NCBI GenBank assembly: GCA_039105265.1
Contig: JAPFFF010000001.1
Coordinates: 3,968,001-4,032,000 of the forward strand
DNA: 64,000 nt
From: Tritrichomonas musculus
Taxonomy: Eukaryota; Parabasalia; Tritrichomonadida; Tritrichomonadidae
Direction: 5' to 3'
The notes under the pieces are model-generated. The model saw only the letters and a list, made by a program, of their open reading frames with translations. It was not told the DNA's origin and did no database searches. The position numbers and the translations under genes were made by a program. Below are positions 1 through 9,500 of this stretch, one piece after another. Each line of letters opens with the position of its first letter. The first letter of the stretch is position 1.

Positions 1-3000
1 AACTTTTTGAATTTTTTTCCTTTAGGTAAATACCTCGGTATTTCAATAAATTTGTCTTCTTCTTTGAGAACTTCAATAAGTTCATCGCCTTTGGGAATAT
101 CAACAAGCTCATCTCCTTTGGGAATTTTAATATGTACCTTAGTTCCTGGTTCTGTTGGTTCTCTGAGATTTGATGTTTCTGATGTTCCAGTTGCTCCAGA
201 TGTTCCTGTTGCTTTAGATGTTCCTGGTGTTTCTGATGTTCCTGTTACTCCTGGTGTTACTGGTGTTTCTGTTGCTCCAGGTGTTACTGGTGTTTCTGAT
301 GTTCCTGTTGCTCCAGATGTTTCTGGTGTTACTGGTGTTTCTGATGTTCCTGTTACTCCTGGTGTTACTGGTGTTTCTGTTGCTCCAGGTGTTACTGGTG
401 TTACTGGTGTTTCTGATGTTACTGGTGTTTCTGATGTTTCTGGTGTTTCTGATATTCCTGGTGTTTCTGATATTCCTGGTGTTTCTGATATTCCTGGTGT
501 TACTGGTGTTTCTGATGTTCCTGGTGTTTCTGATGTTCCTGGTGTTTCTGATATTCCTGGTGTTTCTGATATTCCTGGTGTTACTGGTGTTTCTGATGTT
601 CCTGGTGTTTCTGATATTCCTGGTGTTTCTGATATTCCTGGTGTTTCTGATATTCCTGGTGTTACTGGTGTTTCTGATGTTCCTGGTGTTACTGGTGTTT
701 CTGATGTTCCTGTTACTCCTGGTGTTACTGGTGTTTCTGATGTTCCTGTTACTCCTGGTGTTACTGGTGTTTCTGATGTTCCTGTTACTCCTGGTGTTAC
801 TGGTGTTACTGGTGTTTCTGGTGTTACTGGTGTTTCTGATATTCCTGGTGTTACTGGTGTTTCTGATGTTCCTGTTACTCCTGGTGTTACTGGTGTTTCT
901 GATGTTCCTGGTGTTTCTGGTGTTTCTGGTGTTACTGGTGTTTCTGATATTCCTGTTACTCCTGGTGTTACTGGTGTTACTGGTGTTTCTGATGTTCCTG
1001 GTGTTACTGGTGTTTCTGATGTTCCTGTTACTCCTGGTGTTACTGGTGTTTCTGATGTTCCTGGTGTTACTGGTGTTTCTGATATTCCTGTTACTCCTGG
1101 TGTTACTGGTGTTTCTGATGTTCCTGTTGCTCCAGGTGTTACTGGTGTTACTGGTGTTACTGGTGTTTCTGATGTTCCTGGTGTTACTGGTGTTTCTGAT
1201 GTTTCTGGTGTTACTGGTGTTTCTGATATTCCTGTTACTCCTGGTGTTACTGGTGTTACTGGTGTTTCTGATGTTCCTGGTGTTACTGGTGTTTCTGATG
1301 TTCCTGTTACTCCTGGTGTTACTGGTGTTTCTGATATTCCTGTTACTCCTGGTGTTACTGGTGTTTCTGATGTTCCTGTTACTCCTGGTGTTACTGGTGT
1401 TTCTGATGTTCCTGTTGCTCCAGGTGTTACTGGTGTTACTGGTGTTACTGGTGTTTCTGATGTTCCTGGTGTTACTGGTGTTACTGGTGTTTCTGATGTT
1501 CCTGGTGTTACTGGTGTTACTGGTGTTTCTGATGTTCCTGTTACTCCTGGTGTTACTGGTGTTTCTGATGTTCCTGGTGTTACTGGTGTTTCTGATATTC
1601 CTGTTACTCCTGGTGTTACTGGTGTTTCTGATGTTCCTGTTGCTCCAGGTGTTACTGGTGTTACTGGTGTTACTGGTGTTTCTGATGTTCCTGGTGTTAC
1701 TGGTGTTTCTGATGTTTCTGGTGTTACTGGTGTTTCTGATATTCCTGTTACTCCTGGTGTTACTGGTGTTACTGGTGTTTCTGATGTTCCTGGTGTTACT
1801 GGTGTTTCTGATGTTCCTGTTACTCCTGGTGTTACTGGTGTTTCTGATATTCCTGTTACTCCTGGTGTTACTGGTGTTTCTGATGTTCCTGTTGCTCCAG
1901 GTGTTACTGGTGTTACTGGTGTTACTGGTGTTTCTGATGTTCCTGGTGTTACTGGTGTTACTGGTGTTTCTGATGTTCCTGGTGTTACTGGTGTTACTGG
2001 TGTTTCTGATGTTCCTGTTACTCCTGGTGTTACTGGTGTTTCTGATGTTCCTGTTGCTCCAGGTGTTACTGGTGTTACTGGTGTTACTGGTGTTTCTGAT
2101 GTTCCTGGTGTTTCTGATGTTCCTGGTGTTACTGGTGTTACTGGTGTTTCTGATGTTCCTGTTACTCCTGGTGTTACTGGTGTTTCTGATGTTCCTGTTG
2201 CTCCAGGTGTTACTGGTGTTACTGGTGTTTCTGGTGTTACTGGTGTTACTGGTGTTTCTGATGTTCCTGTTACTCCTGGTGTTACTGGTGTTTCTGATGT
2301 TCCTGTTACTCCTGGTGTTACTGGTGTTACTGGTGTTACTGGTGTTTCTGATGTTCCTGGTGTTTCTGATGTTCCTGGTGTTACTGGTGTTTCTGATGTT
2401 CCTGGTGTTACTGGTGTTTCTGATGTTACTGGTGTTACTGGTGTTACTGGTGTTTCTGATGTTCCTGTTACTCCTGGTGTTACTGGTGTTTCTGATGTTC
2501 CTGGTGTTTCTGATGTTCCTGGTGTTACTGGTGTTTCTGATGTTCCTGGTGTTACTGGTGTTTCTGATGTTCCTGTTGCTCCAGGTGTTACTGGTGTTAC
2601 TGGTGTTTCTGATGTTCCTGGTGTTTCTGATATTCCTGGTGTTTCTGGTGTTACTGGTGTTACTGGTGTTTCTGATGTTCCTGTTACTCCTGGTGTTTCG
2701 GATTTTACTGGTGTTGTTTCAATTGCATAGTTTTTAGAAAACGTCATTGGTTTGAACCTAAACTTATACTTTATATTTGAAAAAAGTTGAAATATTGCTT
2801 CAAAAGTCAAAGGTTTGTTATTGTTATCATTATATTCTTCATCAAATTCATCAGAGCTATCAACTGGTTCTGCTGAACTGGAGTGATATCCAAAATGAAT
2901 TATTGAACTTCGTCCAAGATAATCCTGTTTTTCATCATCAGAACTTCTTGAACTGTTTTCTAAAGCTTTTTTATATTCATATTGTAATATAAGCTTTCTA

Positions 3001-3443
3001 GAAATGAAAGCTGTATTAAATAGCATTTTTGAGTTATTTAACTTCGAAACCGTTTCGGTAATTGCTTGACGAGCTTTAGTTCTTGATATGATATTATTGA
3101 TATTCAATTTAGGTTCAATTTGTTCGATGCAATCAAAATAATTCAAATAATATCTCCAATCATTCCCCAATATTTTTTCAATCCTAGTTTTTACAAAAAC
3201 TTTTACTTTTTCGATGAAATCGTCAAGTATTGTAATCATTTGATCTTCTGCTTTATTAACTATGTCTTGAAGTATATCCATAAATTGTTTTGTAAATTCA
3301 TCAATGTTTTTTTTACCTAAATTATAATTCAAAAGTTTATTAATTTTATTTTTATCAAAATTATGTACTGAAGGATCAACATTATTTAAATAATACTTAA
3401 TGCTTTCAATCATCACTTTATTTTTGTCATCATTGTTGGTCAT
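1..3443 (-). CDS. Pro/Thr/Val/Glu-repeat protein, 3' end beyond window
   Basis: The frame starts at an ATG at 3443 and stays open for 1147 codons to the left edge, so the C-terminus is not seen. Residues 1-240 are non-repetitive, Asn/Asp/Lys-rich and mostly helical-looking, with no signal peptide. Residues about 240-1088 are built from 9-bp (three-codon) units such as ETP, VTP, GTS, GVT and GAT. The last visible 60 residues are unique again, charged, and contain PKGDELIEV. The same DNA is open on the other strand, but that frame starts at TTG and stops just past the repeat, whereas this strand continues through unique sequence on both sides. Function unknown; an extended proline-rich linker or scaffold is possible. 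I do not recognise a family. Confidence 0.72.
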   Translation of the reverse strand, partial: MTNNDDKNKVMIESIKYYLNNVDPSVHNFDKNKINKLLNYNLGKKNIDEFTKQFMDILQDIVNKAEDQMITILDDFIEKVKVFVKTRIEKILGNDWRYYLNYFDCIEQIEPKLNINNIISRTKARQAITETVSKLNNSKMLFNTAFISRKLILQYEYKKALENSSRSSDDEKQDYLGRSSIIHFGYHSSSAEPVDSSDEFDEEYNDNNNKPLTFEAIFQLFSNIKYKFRFKPMTFSKNYAIETTPVKSETPGVTGTSETPVTPVTPETPGISETPGTSETPVTPVTPGATGTSETPVTPGTSETPVTPGTSETPGTSETPVTPGVTGTSETPVTPVTPVTSETPVTPGTSETPVTPGTSETPGTSETPVTPVTPVTPGVTGTSETPVTPGVTGTSETPVTPVTPETPVTPVTPGATGTSETPVTPGVTGTSETPVTPVTPGTSETPGTSETPVTPVTPVTPGATGTSETPVTPGVTGTSETPVTPVTPGTSETPVTPVTPGTSETPVTPVTPVTPGATGTSETPVTPGVTGISETPVTPGVTGTSETPVTPGTSETPVTPVTPGVTGISETPVTPETSETPVTPGTSETPVTPVTPVTPGATGTSETPVTPGVTGISETPVTPGTSETPVTPGVTGTSETPVTPVTPGTSETPVTPVTPGTSETPVTPVTPVTPGATGTSETPVTPGVTGTSETPVTPGVTGISETPVTPGVTGTSETPVTPGTSETPVTPVTPGVTGISETPVTPETSETPVTPGTSETPVTPVTPVTPGATGTSETPVTPGVTGISETPVTPGTSETPVTPGVTGTSETPVTPGTSETPVTPVTPGVTGISETPVTPETPETPGTSETPVTPGVTGTSETPVTPGISETPVTPETPVTPVTPGVTGTSETPVTPGVTGTSETPVTPGVTGTSETPVTPGTSETPVTPGISETPGISETPGISETPGTSETPVTPGISETPGISETPGTSETPGTSETPVTPGISETPGISETPGISETPETSETPVTSETPVTPVTPGATETPVTPGVTGTSETPVTPETSGATGTSETPVTPGATETPVTPGVTGTSETPGTSKATGTSGATGTSETSNLREPTEPGTKVHIKIPKGDELVDIPKGDELIEVLKEEDKFIEIPRYLPKGKKFKK
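181..2700 (-). repeat. 9-bp coding minisatellite inside the first gene
   Basis: About 2.5 kb is made of a few interchangeable 9-bp words (plus strand GGTGTTACT, GGTGTTTCT, GATGTTCCT, GATATTCCT, GTTACTCCT, GTTGCTCCA). The phase never slips, and none of the words creates a stop in the minus-strand coding frame. Longer blocks of 100-400 bp recur with identical word order (for example near 1020-1450 and 1570-1920), which points to unequal exchange or conversion. Confidence 0.85.
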
Positions 3444-3464
3444 TGGTCAAGTTTTATAAAAATA

Positions 3465-3487
3465 ATTTTGACAAGGGATGTCAAAAT
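3465..3487. promoter_or_regulatory. 23-bp palindrome upstream of the repeat-protein gene
   Basis: ATTTTGACA and TGTCAAAAT are perfect 9-bp arms around AGGGA. The site lies 22-44 bp upstream of the ATG at 3443, where a trichomonad core promoter would be. A dimeric binding site is plausible, but nothing else supports it. Confidence 0.35.
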
Positions 3488-3587
3488 AGTATATCTAAAA
3501 AAAAATGGACATGTTATATGAAATATGTGATAAACACACTCTCTTAAAATAAAAATATATTATTAAATTAACGCAGTATATATTTTA

Positions 3588-6500
3588 TTATATGCATAAT
3601 TCAAACAAAATTTTAAAAGAAATGTGAAAAGACATAATTTCACCTGATTTTGATATTAGAATCAAAAGAGATCGTCTCTTGCAAACTCTCATTTCAATAA
3701 CATCTTTCAATCCTGAAAGAAGAATTTTCCTCTCTGAAGGTGAAATTGCTTCAAATATTCCAAGATCACCTTTTTCGTTAACATATAAGATGAAATCAAT
3801 TCCTTTTGGTGACCTGCATTGTGTCACAGCCATAAATTTAGAAAGAATTGTATTTTGGCTAATTAAATTTCCGTTCAAAGTATATATCATAATTTCACTT
3901 TCACACTTGCACATAATGAATCCATTTTCTTCAGTAATAATTAAGTTATCAACTCGTTTTGAAAGTTGAATTTCTGCTAAAATTAGTGAATCGAATATTG
4001 ATAAAACCTTTAATTTCATATCACATGTCTGATATACCAGCACTTGAAAGACTGTTGAAGAAGTAAAAAAGATAATTTCTTTATCTTCGCAAGCGACGAC
4101 ATTATTAAGTAATTGGCTATGAATTTGTCCTTCGTTATCATGGATAGAGATAGTTTGATTATTTTCGATTTCTTCATCATCGTTATCATTATTGCTCGAT
4201 CTTTTGACAGCATTAGGAAAATTATCAATACTATAAGCGCATATAATGTGATTATCAATTATCAAGACTAGATTATCATCAATTCCGCAGATACCAGTTA
4301 TATTAGTTGGAATTGCGAATTCATAAATCTTTGTCGGAATGAAGATTATGTGTCCAACGCATCTTGTTCTATTGACAACTACAATAATATGACGCAAAAC
4401 GCAGAACAATAAATCGTGATCAGGATTAAAAACGATAGGAACTTTCACATAATTTTGAATAGAAAGTTCAACAAATCCATTCGATACAGATCCAGAAGTT
4501 CCATCGACTCCATTTTTATAGCCGGCCAAAGAGAAAACTTTAATCGTTAGGAAAGACGACCGTTTATTTTGTAAAATATTACTTGAGCTTGATTTGGACG
4601 AGTTGGAAGACGTTGAATTTTCTTTTTGTTGATGATGTTTTTTAATGATGCACGCGAATGCATCTTTGTTGCCATCAAAGAACTTGCATTGCCTAATTGG
4701 CTTTGTTTTCTTGAGTGTGACAAGTTCGCGTGATTGGTCTTTCTTTTGGAATGAAAGCTTCTCTTCAAAGAAGTTTGAAATGGCTGCTTCTAATGATTTG
4801 TTGTTCCTTTTAAGAACAAAGCTCGTGCCAAATTGCGCCTGCATCCATTTTGCAATTAGGTGTCTGAATGCCTTTTTCTCAATGATCTTCTTGTTGTGGT
4901 AGATCTGCTTGATTAGTTCGTGTTCGTCAATGTCATTGAATTGGTTAACAAAGTTGCAGCTGCAGTTGAAAAGGTGCGGAATTGCACACTTCGGCATTGT
5001 CCCTAAAAAATCGGAAAAATTAACTTTTTCAATATTCACTTTATCTTCTTCATTACTGTTTTCATTTGTATAATCTAAATTATTATTATCATTGTTTGTG
5101 TAATTATTATTATTATTATTATTATCATTTGTGTTATTTTCATTGTTGTTTGTGTTATTATTATTATTATCATTTGTGTTATTTTCATTGTTGTTTGTGT
5201 TATTATTATTATTATCATTTGTGTTATTTTCATTGTTGTTTGTGTTATTTTCATTGTTGTTTGTGTTGTTGCTGATTTGGCCCTTGAATTGCTTGTTCTT
5301 GGCCATAACAATGTTGTTGTTTACTTTGTCTTGGATTCCGTAGAATTTGTAGAGCCACAAATAGAGGAAGTTTGTGTAATCGAGATTTGAAATCTCAGTT
5401 TGGATGTTTGAGAGAAACTTTCCATCCCAGAGGAGAGGAAACATCGGATAGTACCCGAGGTCATTGAATGATCTGCCTTTAGCAAAGTTCAGAGCCAAAA
5501 TATTTGAGAAAACAGTGTCATAGACAGAAATTGATTTCAATGAATGGTTTTCGAGCAATTTAGACTCGATTTGACTGCTTTCACTAATAAGAGGAAAAGG
5601 TAGCAAATTGTTCGCGAAAGAATCAGATGTAAACGAATTTAAATAGCTCAAAAGGTTCTCAATATCAATGGTGTTCAAAGCAAGAAGGTAAGAATTAAAT
5701 GCAGAGAGAAATATCTCAATAAAACCTGTTCTAAAAGATGTAATACATTTAATTATGTTGAATGGGAGTCGAATTAATGGGAGTCCTAACTGATACAGGC
5801 GAAATTCATTTTTCAATATCACAAATGTTGCAGGTTTCGGGTCATTAATTGTAATTATATGGCATGGAAAAGATAATAATGGCTGAAATATAATTGATGT
5901 TTGATTATAGCTAAAACTACTTGAATTCATATTGATCGATGATGCTAAAGATATTTCTGACTTGGTTGATTGATTATTAGCATTATTATTATCGTTGTCG
6001 TTTCGATTGCTTGAAGAAGTTTCTAAATCAAAGTTTGAAGTTGTTTTATTCTTAGATCTGAATATTAATGGAAACTTCATGAATCTTGAAATTGGTATCA
6101 TTTGTTTTTGCTTTTTTATCTTCATCTTTTCTTTTTCATTCTCTTGTACTGATGTGAAAAGTTTATCAAACCTAAAAAGTTCCAGTGAAGCTTGTGTGAA
6201 GAAAACTTCATCATAATTAAAGTTATGAGATGAATTTGTAATAAATGATTTAATCACATTCCAGCAAAAGCTAACTTGTCTTTTCATTTCCTTCAAAATG
6301 ATATTATTATCAGTATCAGCAAGGAGTTTTGGAAAAACATTTTCGGCTGCACTTAAATCAATTTTGGCATTTATATCACCATTTTTTGTGGTTGCGATTA
6401 ATTTGGTCAAAAATTGATTAATTGGCTTGATTAAATGAAAAGATTCATATTGACTTTTCATCAAGAAATCAATAATCATTTTTATATTTCTAATATTTTT

Positions 6501-9500
6501 CATATTTATTGGCTTTGTGTGTGAAAGCCAGAATTTAAATTGAAATTTTTCAAGGTTTCTGGAACAAAAGATTATTCGTAAATTAGTAAGAGTGAAATTA
6601 TCTGGTAAAAATTTATTGCTGTCATTATTTATTGTGTTCTCGTCAAAAGTCGAACTCCTATGATAAATTTTTCTGTTCTTGAATTTATTATCTAAATCAT
6701 CAAATTCATTGAGAAGGTATAAAATCGCTTTAGATGGAATCCATTCATGTCTTAATTTATGAAATGATGCAAACAATGAAACAATTGCTATCAAATACTG
6801 AACTGAATGTGGAATTGTTTGGGAGCTATGAGCAATTGAATTTAAAACGCCTGACATAATTGAGTTCATGATATCATTAACTTGAGGGAATACTTTTGTA
6901 AGCCGAAGGATAGCAAAAACTGAAAGAAACAGTGAATAAAATGAAAACATTGTTGACGTATCATTATGAATAATATTAGAAATGATTTCTTTTATGATTT
7001 CATTTCTTTGGGTAATTGCAGCTGTTAAAGAAAGCCAAAACCACCATAATTCGTTGTTTTTCATTGATTTAGATTTATCATTCATAAATGATACAAATCT
7101 GTCAATTGATTGGCTTTTGATAGTATGAATACAAATAAGATCAAATGAATCATCAAGTAAATCAAATATTTTAATGTCGTCTGATTTCAAGGCAATATCT
7201 AAATAGCAATCATGTAAATTATCTCCTGCTGCTACCTTGAATAAAGAAACTAATTTTTCAACGATTTGAAATGAAGATTTTGTAACAATATCAGTTAAAG
7301 CAAGTAAAACTTTTTTTTGGAAAGTTATATGTTTCAGCGATGAAATTAAAGTTAAAAATTCAATATAATTAATAATTTCTGATTGTCTTTTCTCATCAGT
7401 TATACAATATTTATTAACACTAGCATCACTAAGAATATATTTATCACGATCATAATAATTATAAATAATAATTGATACAATTGTTTCAATATCCTTGATT
7501 GTAACTGGTAACGACTCAAGAATTCTAAAACGATAAGAATCAATAAATTGGTATTGCTCGGTAGAATAATTGCATAAAAAGTGAGCTTGTATCAAAAATT
7601 CTGAGAAAAGACATCCATAATTGAAATTTGATTGAAACGTATATTGTGTTAGAAAATGTGTTAAAGAACGAAGATTTTTTTTGAAGGTAGCTTGCTCAGT
7701 GGAACTTGACCAAAGCCAAATATTTAAAATGATTGATTCAAATAATTCAATATGGCATTCAATATCAGTTGTTAGTTCAATCAATTCCAGTGCGATAGGC
7801 AAAAAGAATGACTCATTATTATTATTCGAACGAACAAAAGATGAGAAAAATATAGATAAATCAGACATGTGAATTGAAAATGAGCATTCATTGAATTTAA
7901 AGAACTTGTTCAGAACAGTTTCTGGGATATGAGTGAAACTTTCCAATTTGTTTAATTGATTTAGATGACTCGGGAAATATGAAAATACGGCTCCTGAATT
8001 AGGTCTGCTCATATAATTGGTAAACAAGAAAACTGATCGCAACGCGACTTCTTTAAATAAAGATGATTGTGTGTGTGAATACTTAAAAATGTCAATAAAA
8101 TCTGAGATTCTTGTATGAAGAGGCATTAGTGAAGTTATTGATAAATTAGTTCTTTTGGCAATTTGATTGATTTGTGTGTTTCGAGAATAGCTATGAAAAG
8201 CTATATTTGGAAAATGGTTCAATTCAACGAAACCATTTGATGAAACAGAATCAAACCAATTATCATCAAATGGTGGTAAGAAAAGAGCAAAGTGATTCAT
8301 CGATACTGGTGATAGTTCAGAAGAAGGAACTGTAGCATTTTTTGTAAAGCCGATAGAGATATCTATATCTTTTTCAAAAATAATTGATTTAAACATAGCA
8401 TCATCTGACACTTTATTTCCTGCTTTAAAGCAGACAATTGTTCTTTTTTCTTCATAATAAAAGAAAACAGTTATACAAACCCATTTATTAGATGTAATCG
8501 GAATTGTCATTGTCTGAAGGACGCTTGAGGTTGGGGTTTTGTAGCTTGCTAATAAAGAATCTTGCCTTTGAGAAATTTGTAAAACTCTTTTCTTTGAATC
8601 TTTGATCTCTAGGTAAATATACGTTCCTTGGCTTTGAAGTATGCTTGTTAAATCAACTTTAGTAAGGAATGAAAAAGCAAAGCCTTCACGAAGAAGGCTT
8701 CCATCAACATCTTTGATAGTGTAAACTGGAATTTCTGTGCAAATTTGAAAAACTGACTTATCTTGCTTTGTAAATAATTGGTATAATGGCATAATAGCTT
8801 GTTCAGAAATTGGTAAAAATTGATGAGTAATTGGATCTGGGTAAATCATATTCAAAAAAGTTTCATTAATAAGAAATGAAGAACGTTGAGATACAACAGT
8901 TGATATTAGTCTAAAAATGGGCTCGATTATTTCTTTTGGTATTAAAAAATTAAGAAGTCTTTCTTTATATGAAAAAGGTCCAACCAGAGCTTTTAATAAA
9001 ATAAAACTTAAATCACCATCATGCAATGCCACTATATTTTTAACAGAAAACAAGCAAAGTTGTTGAAATAAATCTATTATCATTCCAAGTCGTTTTGATT
9101 GAGAAAAAGCAGCCAAAATGATTGGAATAACATCAGAGGTTTGTATTACAAACATTTGATCAATTCCTGTGTTTGTTGATGCATTTAATTGATTCAAAAA
9201 AGATTGTAATGTTGAATCAGATGGTTCGTTTTCTTCGATTTTGGTAATAATATCAAGTATACTGTTATATCGTTCTGATGTAACTTCAATTGAGTTCTGG
9301 CTCTGCGTAATAAGTGCACAAATTGCCATTGTCATCTCAAGTGTTTCTGGATTTTTGTCAATAAAAGTTTTCAAAAAAATCAAAGTGTCATCAAATATCG
9401 TTGATACTGAAACGCCTAATGAAATTTTGTGAGATATAGCAGAAATAACAGCTTTAACGAGGCTGATTCCACCATTAGTTGCAACTTCATCGTTTAAATT

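Noticed and set aside
7-2737. Two long plus-strand frames through the GVTGVSDVP and LLVFLMFL repeats
   Set aside because: They are alternative readings of the same 9-bp minisatellite. Both are almost pure repeat; the first starts at TTG and neither continues beyond the repeat by more than a few codons. The minus strand carries the gene.
5066-5343. Small plus- and minus-strand frames in the Asn-rich tract (Tyr/Cys-rich or Thr/Met-rich)
   Set aside because: Shifted readings of the microsatellite in the BEACH gene.
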